This document shows, one piece after another, positions 17,460 to 25,580 of a stretch of DNA of 64,000 nucleotides. Source of the stretch: Alphaproteobacteria bacterium (GTDB lineage: Bacteria; Pseudomonadota; Alphaproteobacteria; Rhizobiales; Rhizobiaceae); NCBI GenBank assembly GCA_024280375.1, contig JAJRQF010000035.1:168151-232150 (forward strand), written 5' to 3'. The translations under genes and the position numbers were made by a program. The notes beneath the pieces are model-generated. The model saw only the letters and a program-made list of their open reading frames with translations, was not told the DNA's origin and searched no databases. Each line of letters opens with the position of its first letter. Positions within the stretch are counted from its first letter, which is position 1.

Positions 17460-18218
17460 ATGTATGCAAGCCGCAGGCAGTCTGAAATCCTAAATACGGT
17501 GCAAAATCTGGGTTCCTGCTCGATTAGTGAGTTGGCCAGCTCCATTGGTGTTTCTGATGAAACCATCCGTCGTAATCTCAAGCCCTTGTCTGACCGTGGA
17601 TTGGTTTTGCGGGTGCATGGCGGGGTGACCTTGCCGGATGCATTGCACGAAGCGCCATTCCAAAAGCGTATTCAGGAAAATGCCGAAGCCAAGCGGCAAA
17701 TTGCTAAGGCAGTGGCCGAAGAAATCCAGGATGGCGATACGCTGATCCTTGATTGCGGCTCGACCACAACCTTTGTGGCGCGCGCATTGCGAGTGCGTAA
17801 AAACCTGATAGTGGTCACCAATTCTGCCGAAGTGGCACGCACGCTGGCAACAAATGAAAGCAATCGCGTCTTTATGGCGGGCGGCGAATTACGGCCCGAT
17901 GATACGGCATCCCTTGGTGCGTCAGCGCTGGAATTTGTGCGCCAGTTCAAGGTGCGACACGCCATTATTACCGTCGGCGGCATTACCGGCGATGGCGGGT
18001 TAATGGTTTTTCACCCCGAGGAGGCGGAATTTTCCCGGGCAATTATTGGTTGCGCGGAAAATGCAATCGTTGCCGCTGATCATTCGAAGTTTCAGGGGCA
18101 GGGGCTGGTGCGGGTATGCGATCTTTCCAGCGTTGATATGTTGGTAACAGATTATACTATACCTAATGGTATGTTTAAAAATGTCGATTTAGGAAATCTC
18201 AGTATCAAGATTGCCTAG
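17460..18218 (+). CDS. DeoR-family transcriptional regulator
   Basis: A 252-residue repressor-type protein. The N-terminal DeoR helix-turn-helix (YASRRQSEILNTVQNLGSCS to SDETIRRNLKPL) is followed by a DeoRC sensor domain with the sugar-isomerase-like fold (DTLILDCGSTTTFVARAL, VVTNSAEVARTL). I choose ATG 17460 because the family motif begins right there. The frame is open back to 17265, but that extension would run through the proX promoter region and the palindrome. It is divergent from the betaine operon and ends 14 bp into the convergent DUF1932 gene. DeoR proteins usually sense phosphorylated metabolites, so a product of the kinase at 7269-8174 could be the signal; this is speculation. Confidence 0.85.
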   Translation: MYASRRQSEILNTVQNLGSCSISELASSIGVSDETIRRNLKPLSDRGLVLRVHGGVTLPDALHEAPFQKRIQENAEAKRQIAKAVAEEIQDGDTLILDCGSTTTFVARALRVRKNLIVVTNSAEVARTLATNESNRVFMAGGELRPDDTASLGASALEFVRQFKVRHAIITVGGITGDGGLMVFHPEEAEFSRAIIGCAENAIVAADHSKFQGQGLVRVCDLSSVDMLVTDYTIPNGMFKNVDLGNLSIKIA

Positions 18219-19122
18219 AGCTCTTATTCTCCAGCCCGCTCAATATAGCATCGGCGCGCTCTGATAAATCATCATCGCCTGCAGATAGCCCCAAATCACC
18301 TATTATTTGTTGCCAGTTAGTCGTGGCTTTCGACATGGAATTATCCACACCTAATTGTTCGACGGTCAGGGCAACCTCGCGCATTTCAGCGGCCCGGCGC
18401 GGGCCGTGCACCATCATTCGTTCCAGCATGTAACTGGCTTTTTCATGCCAGTTGAAGCCCGGATAGGTTTTCTCCAATGTGTCTAAAACGATATTCTCAA
18501 CACCCGCCTTGCGGCCTGAAAGCACGCATTCGGCGATCAATGCCTCCAAACCTTTCATCATGATGGAGCGGATCATTTTGATGGATGATGCCCGCCCAAT
18601 TTCAGCGCCGATAAATTCAGCCCCCATGTCCATTTGGGTAAGAAAGGCAAGTGCAGCATTGCCATTTGGCCCGGAAACCAACAGGGGTGCCCGATGCAGC
18701 AACGGATGAACCGGGGCCATAATCGCGACATCTATGTAAATGCCACCGGCGGCGGTAATGATCCTTGATGCGGCTTTTTTGGTGTCCGGTGCGCATGAAT
18801 TGCAATCAAAATAGAAGCAGTCTCTTGGGATGTGGTTGGCCGCATTTTCAGCCGCATTCAGCGCCTGATCAGCAGTTACCAGCGAAAATATACCGTCTAC
18901 CCCGGTAATACATGCGCCTATATCCCCAACGCCAGAAATGTTGGACTTTGCGTAAATTTCTGTTTGTTTGGCGGCAAGATCGCTATCCAGGCTCTTAATG
19001 TCAAAGGCTGAGAATTGGCAGGAGATATTGGCTGACCAGCCTTGGTAAAACGCCTGCGCCGCTTCGCCAAAACCGATCAGGGCAATGTTTTTAGGTCGTT
19101 TCTGGTGGATATTGTCGTTCAT
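18205..19122 (-). CDS. DUF1932 NAD(P)-binding dehydrogenase (6-phosphogluconate-dehydrogenase-like)
   Basis: A 305-residue protein. The N-terminal Rossmann motif is IALIGFGEAAQAFYQGW, followed by a helical C-terminal DUF1932-type domain (KMIRSIMMKGLEALIAE, with the catalytic-lysine-like K-M-I-R-S). This is the beta-hydroxyacid dehydrogenase layout. The start ATG 19122 overlaps the stop of the upstream LysR gene as ATGA, so the pair is translationally coupled. An upstream in-frame start at 19251 would lie inside the LysR gene and is rejected. Substrate unknown; some relatives sit in aromatic catabolic clusters. Confidence 0.78.
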   Translation of the reverse strand: MNDNIHQKRPKNIALIGFGEAAQAFYQGWSANISCQFSAFDIKSLDSDLAAKQTEIYAKSNISGVGDIGACITGVDGIFSLVTADQALNAAENAANHIPRDCFYFDCNSCAPDTKKAASRIITAAGGIYIDVAIMAPVHPLLHRAPLLVSGPNGNAALAFLTQMDMGAEFIGAEIGRASSIKMIRSIMMKGLEALIAECVLSGRKAGVENIVLDTLEKTYPGFNWHEKASYMLERMMVHGPRRAAEMREVALTVEQLGVDNSMSKATTNWQQIIGDLGLSAGDDDLSERADAILSGLENKSSRQS

Positions 19123-20351
19123 TTGTTCACAAGGTCCCCGGCCTTTTGCAGCAAGCCCAAAAACAACGATTGGTTCCGGGTCGGCACCCAGTTTTTCCGA
19201 ACCGTGGTGCCGATATCTCTTGATGTTTGCCCCATATCGAATTTCAGGCATTTAAGCAGGCCAATTTCAATCTCGTGGGCAATTTGGTGCGATGAAATGA
19301 TTGTCAGCCGGTCGCTGCCAAGCAACAGGCCGCGGATCAGCACCAGCGAACTTGCCTCGATCACATTGGATGGCTCCAACCCGTCGGACCTTGCAAACAT
19401 ATTATTATAGCAATCTCGAGTTGGCGTTGCCTCGCGTGGTACGATCCACGGATAGTCGGCGAGATTTTCCAGTGACAGATTTTGATTTGAAAATAGGGGA
19501 TGATCGGCGCGCGCTGCAATTGCCAGCGTATCTGAAAAAAGTTTTGCCTGAACAATGTCGTCGATCGGAATTGGTTCGCGCAATGCTCCGACCAACAGGT
19601 CAATTTCGCCATGCCGAAGCCCATGCAACAAATCGCTATAGGGGCCATCAATGACGTTTACATCAATATTAGGCTTCTGCGCCATCAGGGCATTAATGGC
19701 ATGCGGCAGCACAAATGTGCGGGCCAGCGGCATGGTGCCGATAACGATGCGCCCAACTTCACGCCCACGCCAGTTTTCTATTTCTTCCAAACCCTGATCA
19801 AGCTCGCTGAATGCCAGTTTGGCACTTTTTGCCAGCAGATTGGCGGCCCGGGTAAGTTCAATTCCCTGACTGGTTTTTTTGTATAAAACCAATCCGCAGA
19901 GCCGTTCAAGGTCGCGCGCCGCCCGGTGCAGCGAGGGCTGGGAAATATCCATTAACCGAGCAGCAAGCGAAAAATTACCGGCAGTGGAAATAGCCAGGAG
20001 AGAGTTTAACTGCGCCGATGTAACAAGTTGATCGAACTTGCCAAACCCTTTGGTTTTTTGCCCCATGGCAGCATTGTTCGCAAGGTTTGCCCCTTCAAAT
20101 ATATAGTCCAGGGCACGCACCACCCGGCCCAAAAATAATTCACCTGCGATTGTCGGAAACATTCCATTGGCCTGTCGATCGAACAGGCTGGTGCCGACAA
20201 TCAATTCCAGTTTTGCGATTGCCTGGGTAATCGCCGGTTGAGACAAATGCACATGCTGGGCAGCCATGCTGATGCTATTATGATCAGCGACCTGCCTGAA
20301 GGCTCTCAAATGTCGTAAGTTGAAATTATTTTTGCGCAATGCACGCACCAT
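19119..20351 (-). CDS. LysR-family regulator with two tandem N-terminal HTH domains
   Basis: About 410 residues from the likely start at 20351 (MVRALRKN); the frame is open to 20390. A first LysR winged helix runs from LRHLRAFRQVADHNS to SQPAITQAIAKLE. A second, complete one follows about 100 residues later (LNSLLAISTAGNFSLAARLM to SQPSLHRAARDLE), and then the usual substrate-binding effector domain (GRIVIGTMPLARTFVLP onward). A normal LysR protein has one HTH and about 300 residues. It is coupled to the downstream dehydrogenase by a 4-bp overlap rather than divergent from it, which is also unusual. Likely target: its own operon. Effector unknown. Confidence 0.82.
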   Translation of the reverse strand: MVRALRKNNFNLRHLRAFRQVADHNSISMAAQHVHLSQPAITQAIAKLELIVGTSLFDRQANGMFPTIAGELFLGRVVRALDYIFEGANLANNAAMGQKTKGFGKFDQLVTSAQLNSLLAISTAGNFSLAARLMDISQPSLHRAARDLERLCGLVLYKKTSQGIELTRAANLLAKSAKLAFSELDQGLEEIENWRGREVGRIVIGTMPLARTFVLPHAINALMAQKPNIDVNVIDGPYSDLLHGLRHGEIDLLVGALREPIPIDDIVQAKLFSDTLAIAARADHPLFSNQNLSLENLADYPWIVPREATPTRDCYNNMFARSDGLEPSNVIEASSLVLIRGLLLGSDRLTIISSHQIAHEIEIGLLKCLKFDMGQTSRDIGTTVRKNWVPTRNQSLFLGLLQKAGDLVNK

Positions 20352-20437
20352 TTGTTGCGAAGATACTCGTATCAACCAACTATCGCACACCCGACAGACA
20401 GATCAAAGCGGGTGTTTGGCGCGGGGGAGATTTTATC

Positions 20438-20827
20438 TCAAGTTTTCAAATTATCCAGTTTGGATTTACCCAGCATTTTGAGCAGAATATTCCGTCCCGT
20501 TTTCAATACCGGGTAGAGTATCCGCGAAAGGTTTTTTGATCTGAATACTTGATAATTGAGGGTATTGAAAAACCCGGATCGGGTGCTTAATAGCGCCAGT
20601 GAATGAATTGCATCAGCGCCATGATAAAATTTTTCACCAATTTTCAGAACGAAGCCTTCGTCCATATCAATACCAAGCGCATTGATTTCCCGCATGATAG
20701 GCGGGTTATCCCGCGCGTTCAAAATTGTCATGCTGCCGGCTGCTTCTCTAATGCTCAGCACCTGACAATAATTGCGGCAAACCGGACATTCATGATCATA
20801 GACGAGAGTTATGTTCGGCTGGGTCAT
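20438..20827 (-). CDS. DCC-family (DUF393) thiol-disulfide-oxidoreductase-like protein
   Basis: A 129-residue protein with the family hallmark VYDHECPVCRNYC near the N-terminus (D11, C14, C17). It belongs to the DCC/DUF393 family, which has a thioredoxin-like fold and a C-x-x-C pair. A signal peptide is not evident. It is last in a three-gene minus-strand operon with a 172-residue hypothetical and an HTTM-like membrane protein; the start overlaps the previous gene by 4 bp. DCC proteins are often found next to HTTM proteins, and the pairing suggests a membrane redox or lipid role. Function not established. Confidence 0.75.
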   Translation of the reverse strand: MTQPNITLVYDHECPVCRNYCQVLSIREAAGSMTILNARDNPPIMREINALGIDMDEGFVLKIGEKFYHGADAIHSLALLSTRSGFFNTLNYQVFRSKNLSRILYPVLKTGRNILLKMLGKSKLDNLKT

Positions 20828-21342
20828 GATTTATAGTCAACGATACCTGTATATTCATTTCCGCAAACTTTGCCAGAATAGGTGAATCTGTCTTTTTGTT
20901 GCCATCTGATTTCGGTCACAGAATGATTAATCAGTTTGGTCCTGATTGGATTGCGTCTAAACTCGCGCTCCTTGATAGTAAAACGTAGATCGACATTTTC
21001 CAGATGCGGATTGTCTTTCAAAAATATCAACAATGATGCCTCGCTAATTGGGCGGCATCTAAAGGAATAGCGGTAATTAGCGGAACGAAACCCTTTGCTT
21101 GTATAGGTTTTTTTAGACAATTTTTCAGTCTCGGAGCGGATATCGTATAACCTTAAGCTAGCCCTGTTGGCGGGCTTTGTATACATGCCGTAACCGCCCA
21201 GTTTCCACGGGTTTATGAGTTCCTGTGAAACAAGGTTCATGTGGTAGACAATCCACGATGTATGGACTGTCAGAAGCGATATAATGATATAGTGCTTGCC
21301 GGACAGTTTTTTCAGGCTTGCAAAAAAATTACCAGAAGACAT
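20824..21342 (-). CDS. Hypothetical membrane-anchored protein
   Basis: A 172-residue protein I do not recognise. A hydrophobic helix lies near residues 17-37 (YIIISLLTVHTSWIVYHM), after which the chain is soluble, basic and strand-rich, with many Arg/Lys and a C-terminal VCGNEYTGIVDYK. This is the look of a single-pass protein with an extracytoplasmic domain. It overlaps the HTTM-like gene upstream by 14 bp and the DCC gene downstream by 4 bp, so the three are translationally coupled and probably act together. Confidence 0.6.
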   Translation of the reverse strand: MSSGNFFASLKKLSGKHYIIISLLTVHTSWIVYHMNLVSQELINPWKLGGYGMYTKPANRASLRLYDIRSETEKLSKKTYTSKGFRSANYRYSFRCRPISEASLLIFLKDNPHLENVDLRFTIKEREFRRNPIRTKLINHSVTEIRWQQKDRFTYSGKVCGNEYTGIVDYKS

Positions 21343-22174
21343 GTTCTACAAACTCTCCAATACCATGTAAATCTATCACCAATAAAATCACGCAAATGCT
21401 AAACAAACGATATGACATGCCAACCCTGAAGGCTATGCAAAGCAGTGCGATGTTTAAAACCTGAAAATTCATTTCATCCGCATATACCCCGGCACCCAGC
21501 AGGAAGCTGATCTCAACAAACAAAAACAGCAAAGAACGCACACCAGCCAGCAACAAGGCACCCACTGCAAACTGCCATCCCATTATGAAGATACCAATGA
21601 AGCGGTGCCAGCCACACGGAACTTGCAATGTTGCATCGGTGCACAAGAACTGAAACATCCGCTCGGTGTGGCTGCCGTAATAGCTCAAATAAGCGATATA
21701 TGAGCCATCCCAATAGGTTCCTGCCAGAACCTTTTGCGAGAATGCCGCAAGCATCACGACGCCGAGTGTAACGCGCAAATAATTGGCGTATAGCGGGTCG
21801 TCCCAGAATTTTGAAAATAACAGGGCAACAGGAATGGCCCACAGTGCCAACCAGCTGTGGTTGGCATAGGTTGCCCAACTTGTATAAACCGTGGGCGCCA
21901 GCAGCAGGACAAACAGCAAAATTGCAATGCGACTGTATTTTTCGAATAAAACAAATGGCAGCGTTGCCGCCATACCAGCCAACATAATTACCGGTTCATA
22001 GCCCTCATCGAAGTTATATCTTGCCAGTTTGGTGGACTTTTCAAAGACCACTGACATCATGGCGGTCATCAGCGCCAGGCGATTAAACTTACCACTAGAA
22101 TCGCGCGTTGCTGCTTCCCCGGAAGGCCAAAGAAAGCCGGTAATTGTAGGTGTGATTGCTGCTTGTAAAGTCAT
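21329..22174 (-). CDS. HTTM-like multipass membrane protein
   Basis: About 281 residues from the start at 22174 (MTLQAAITP); the frame is open to 22228, and either start is possible. At least six hydrophobic helices are visible. The segment VLAGTYWDGSYIAYLSYYG resembles the 'K-x-W-x-x-G-x-A-x' region of HTTM (horizontally transferred transmembrane, vitamin-K-carboxylase-related) proteins. There is no soluble carboxylase domain. It is first gene of the operon with the 172-residue hypothetical and the DCC protein. Family assignment is moderate. Confidence 0.55.
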   Translation of the reverse strand: MTLQAAITPTITGFLWPSGEAATRDSSGKFNRLALMTAMMSVVFEKSTKLARYNFDEGYEPVIMLAGMAATLPFVLFEKYSRIAILLFVLLLAPTVYTSWATYANHSWLALWAIPVALLFSKFWDDPLYANYLRVTLGVVMLAAFSQKVLAGTYWDGSYIAYLSYYGSHTERMFQFLCTDATLQVPCGWHRFIGIFIMGWQFAVGALLLAGVRSLLFLFVEISFLLGAGVYADEMNFQVLNIALLCIAFRVGMSYRLFSICVILLVIDLHGIGEFVEHVFW

Positions 22175-22280
22175 TGAGCCTCTTGGATAAATGCTACCAT
22201 ATATTGCCAACTTTAGCATGTAGTGCATTACTACTTGCTTAATATATAATTAAACAATTCACCATTTACATCCAATAAAA

Positions 22281-22298
22281 TCATTCGTATACAAATGA
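22281..22298. promoter_or_regulatory. Palindrome upstream of the AOR gene, predicted MarR operator (site 1)
   Basis: TCATT-C-GTATAC-A-AATGA: a near-perfect 18-bp palindrome (only the pair flanking the central GTATAC is unmatched), 64 bp before the start of the AOR gene. The same pattern is found before the Rieske gene (27785-27802) and before the marR gene (35049-35066). Confidence 0.65.
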
Positions 22299-22361
22299 AT
22301 TATTTGGTGCAGAACAATATGTTCACGTCAAAAACAATCTGTGCCGCTACTGGAGGAAAGC

Positions 22362-24089
22362 ATGCGCAAACAGCTTGATATTCAATTAGGGTCAAAAACA
22401 ACAAGTGTGCGAGTGCTTGATGGAATGGAAATTGCCCATGCGGGACGCTATCTGATTGCAAAGAAGCTGCTGGAGCAAGGGGTCGCTAATGTCGACCCTA
22501 TGTCGCCTGAAAATCCACTGATATATTCAGCCGGCCCCTTTGCCGGGACAAATTTTTCCAACGCCAATCGTTTGAGTGTTGGCTGCAAAAGCCCATTGAC
22601 CGGCGGTATAAAAGAGGCAAATAGCGGGGGAACCTTTGCCTTTGCCATGGGACAGCTCGAAATTGCAGGCATCACATTTTATGGTGCGCTTGAGGAATGG
22701 GGCGTAATTTACATTCCAAAGGAAGGTCCGATCCGCTTTGAAGATGCTTCAGATTATTTAGGTCTTGGAAATTTCGAATGTGCGGAACTTTTGCACCAGA
22801 AATATGGTGATAAAACCTCCCTGTCCATATGCGGACCGGTTGGTGAATATCTGGGATTGCTTGCCGGCATTGCCTTTTCTGATACGGAAAACCGCCCGTC
22901 TCGCTTTGCCGCGCGCGGCGGTGTTGGTGCGGTTATGGGCATGAAAAAAATCAAAGCTGTGGTGATTGATAAACACAAGATGCCAACTTTTCAGGACCGC
23001 AAGAAAATTATGATGGCGGTCAAGGACTATGGCAAAAAACTGGATGAGTCGGTCGCTGTTCAAGCGCTCAAAACAACCGGTACGGCCATGGTTGCCGACC
23101 TCACCAATCATCTTGGTGCATTGCCGGTGAATAATTTTTCCGCAGGCCAATTAACCAGTGGCGATGATACTGACCCTTTAAAAATGGGTGGAGATTATAT
23201 TCGCGAACTCAATACCTCTCGTGGTGGCGACACCAGTCATGCCTGTATGCCCGGCTGTCTGATCAAATGCAGCAATGTCTATAATGATGCGGATGGCAAT
23301 GAAATTGTCTCGCCGCTGGAATATGAAACCATTGGCCTGCTTGGCACGAATTGCGGCTTGAGTGATCCAGATGATCTGGCATATCTGAACGCAACCGCCA
23401 ACGATCTTGGGGTGGATTCTATCGAGCTTGGGGCCACAATCGGCGTTTTGATGGAAGCAGGCGAAGCTGAGTTTGGCGATCTCGAATTCATGCGCCAATG
23501 TCTTGAGGATATTAAGGCAGGCAATGAGCGGGGCAAATTTCTGGCCCAGGGCACGGCCCGCGTTGGCAGCAAGTTGGGGGTTGCGCGTATTCCTGTGATC
23601 AAAAAACAGGCAATCAGCGCCTATGATCCGCGTGTGATCGAGGTTACCGGTATTTCAATGATGTTGACCGCGCAAGGGGCTGACCACACCACCGGCAATG
23701 CGCCTTCTTTCAAATGTGATGATAAATCCATTCGCGATCTGGTGGCTGAAAGCCTGAAAATGCAGATCGGCAGCGCTATCGCAGATTCATTTGGCATTTG
23801 CGTTTTTGGCCGCACTGTGACCGATGTAAATCTCCAACTGATTGCAGAGGCTGTCAATAACGGATTTGGCACCAGCATTGATGCATCTTTCATCAAAAAC
23901 ATTGGCCTGGAAACGCTGAAGCTGGAAGCGGAGTTTAACAAACAGGCGGGCTTCGGCACCGAAGATGATGAACTGCCTGAATTCTTTATCAAAGAAGCGC
24001 TTCCGCCAACCGGAAAGACGGCCAGATTGCAAAGTGCTGAAATAAATCAGATCATGAATGAATTGATCAACCAGGGAGCGGGCCTTTAA
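22362..24089 (+). CDS. Aldehyde:ferredoxin-oxidoreductase-family tungsto/molybdoenzyme
   Basis: A 575-residue cytosolic enzyme of the AOR family, which uses a bis-pterin tungsten or molybdenum cofactor and one [4Fe-4S] cluster. The N-terminal domain contains YSAGPFAGTNFSNANR and the RGGVGAVMGMKKIKAVV pterin-binding segment. The cluster cysteines would be C295-x3-C299-x3-C303 and C480 (DSFGICVF). I choose ATG 22362 because GGAGG stands 5 nt before it; the GTG at 22341 has no such site. It is first gene of the operon and abuts the 6-hydroxynicotinate-reductase-like gene (next base). AORs normally oxidise aldehydes with ferredoxin. In this locus it could oxidise a ring-cleavage aldehyde or feed electrons to the reductase. 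Neither is shown, and no ferredoxin gene is present. Confidence 0.85.
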   Translation: MRKQLDIQLGSKTTSVRVLDGMEIAHAGRYLIAKKLLEQGVANVDPMSPENPLIYSAGPFAGTNFSNANRLSVGCKSPLTGGIKEANSGGTFAFAMGQLEIAGITFYGALEEWGVIYIPKEGPIRFEDASDYLGLGNFECAELLHQKYGDKTSLSICGPVGEYLGLLAGIAFSDTENRPSRFAARGGVGAVMGMKKIKAVVIDKHKMPTFQDRKKIMMAVKDYGKKLDESVAVQALKTTGTAMVADLTNHLGALPVNNFSAGQLTSGDDTDPLKMGGDYIRELNTSRGGDTSHACMPGCLIKCSNVYNDADGNEIVSPLEYETIGLLGTNCGLSDPDDLAYLNATANDLGVDSIELGATIGVLMEAGEAEFGDLEFMRQCLEDIKAGNERGKFLAQGTARVGSKLGVARIPVIKKQAISAYDPRVIEVTGISMMLTAQGADHTTGNAPSFKCDDKSIRDLVAESLKMQIGSAIADSFGICVFGRTVTDVNLQLIAEAVNNGFGTSIDASFIKNIGLETLKLEAEFNKQAGFGTEDDELPEFFIKEALPPTGKTARLQSAEINQIMNELINQGAGL

Positions 24090-25580
24090 ATGCAGCAGCC
24101 GGTCACAAAGCCTGAGAAAATCCGCTGTGATGCCTGTCCGGTCATGTGCTATATTGCCGACGGGCGTTCCGGTGCCTGTGATCGCTATGCCAATGAGGCT
24201 GGGCAATTAGTTCGCCTTGATCCGTTAACAATTTTGCAGCGCCGGGTTGAAGCGGGCGGCGAACTTGTACCTTTTCTCGACGATGAACGAGAATGGGACG
24301 GCGATATTGTGGCCTCCAATTCCATGTTTGTAACGGCCGTGGGTGCTGGCACAACCTATCCCGATTACAAGCCAGCGCCGTTTATAGTTTCAAGTGAGAT
24401 AAACGGCGTTGATATGGTGACCGTGGTGACCGAGGGGATTTTCAGCTATTGCGGCGCGAAAATTAAGATTGATACCGATCGGCATTTAGGCCCGGAGCGT
24501 AATCTGGTTCGCGCCAATGGCGAACCCGTTGGCCATGTGACAACTGGCGAATATGGCTCGCAAATGCTTTCCCTTGGCGGTGTTCACCACCTGACCGGCG
24601 GCGGCAAAAAAGAGGGTCGTGTTACCTGCGCCACCTTGCTGGCACTGTGCAATGGCGAGGCTACCGAGCTAACCATTGACGAGGGCTCCACCATCATAGT
24701 TGAGGCCAACAAGCCGCCAATCATTAATGGCATCGAAGAAGAGCGTATGCGGGTCGGCTGTGGCTCGGCAACCGTTGGTATGTTTGCCTCCCAGTGGAAA
24801 GGTCTGGTCGATGAGGTTGTTGTGGTTGATGACCATATTACCGGCGTGATGTCTGAACATCAGGCGGGCAAGGTGATCGGCTGGCAACCAAGCGGTATCA
24901 AAATCAAGGGGCGGCGCTCAACCCCCGGGCGTTATTTTCAGGTGGCAGATCCCGGCACCGGTTGGGGTGGCACCGATCTTACCGATCCTTTGGCAATTCT
25001 GGGCGATTTCAACGCAAAGTTTGCCAGCAGGGGGCAATCGCTGTTGATGGTTTCAACCACCGGCGAGCAATTTGCTTATTTTGAACTGAATGAGAATCTG
25101 TTGCCAGTGGAAATGGAAATACCAGAACGATTAAAACCCTCGATTGTCCGCATAGAGGAAAATTGCGAACCAGCCCTTTGCTCGGTCTTGTTCATGGGTG
25201 GTGCGGGTGGTTCGCTGCGTGCCGGGGTGACCGAAAACCCGGTCAAACTTACCCGCTCGGTGCAGCAGGCGATAACCCGGGTTACCTGTGGCGGCGCGCC
25301 TGCCTATCGCTGGCCGGGCGGTGGCATTACGGTGATGTCCGATGTTTCGCGGATGCCGAATAATTCCTTTGGCTATGTACCAACACCGGCACTTGTGGCG
25401 CCGATTGAATTTACCGTTCGCCGTGAGGATTACGAGGCACTAGGTGGTCATATGGATCATATTATGCCGCTGCAGGAAGCGGTGAAAGGCATGACCGGCC
25501 CGCAAAATGATCATATTCTTAAAGGCCAGCGCAAGGTTCATCCAAGTGCTGAAAATCCCTGGCCGGTGGATCTGGATTGA
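24090..25580 (+). CDS. 6-hydroxynicotinate-reductase-family iron-sulfur flavoprotein
   Basis: A 496-residue protein matching, by recall, the 6-hydroxynicotinate reductase (Hnr) family first known from nicotinate-fermenting clostridia. That enzyme reduces the 6-oxo-pyridine ring to a tetrahydro-6-oxo derivative with ferredoxin. Cluster ligands: C13-x2-C16-x3-C20-x9-C30 at the N-terminus, plus other conserved Cys and His (GIFSYCGAKIKID, GGVHHLTGGG). A T-C-A-T segment at residues 179-182 is reminiscent of ApbE flavinylation motifs. Start ATG 24090 directly follows the AOR stop; the end overlaps the UPF0280 start by 1 bp. The family assignment is good; the exact pyridine substrate is unknown. Confidence 0.82.
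   Translation: MQQPVTKPEKIRCDACPVMCYIADGRSGACDRYANEAGQLVRLDPLTILQRRVEAGGELVPFLDDEREWDGDIVASNSMFVTAVGAGTTYPDYKPAPFIVSSEINGVDMVTVVTEGIFSYCGAKIKIDTDRHLGPERNLVRANGEPVGHVTTGEYGSQMLSLGGVHHLTGGGKKEGRVTCATLLALCNGEATELTIDEGSTIIVEANKPPIINGIEEERMRVGCGSATVGMFASQWKGLVDEVVVVDDHITGVMSEHQAGKVIGWQPSGIKIKGRRSTPGRYFQVADPGTGWGGTDLTDPLAILGDFNAKFASRGQSLLMVSTTGEQFAYFELNENLLPVEMEIPERLKPSIVRIEENCEPALCSVLFMGGAGGSLRAGVTENPVKLTRSVQQAITRVTCGGAPAYRWPGGGITVMSDVSRMPNNSFGYVPTPALVAPIEFTVRREDYEALGGHMDHIMPLQEAVKGMTGPQNDHILKGQRKVHPSAENPWPVDLD

Noticed and set aside
22229..22361. TATAAT at 22245-22250 as the AOR promoter -10
   Set aside because: The stretch is very AT-rich and no -35 fits at 16-18 bp. The box could be chance, so no promoter is called.
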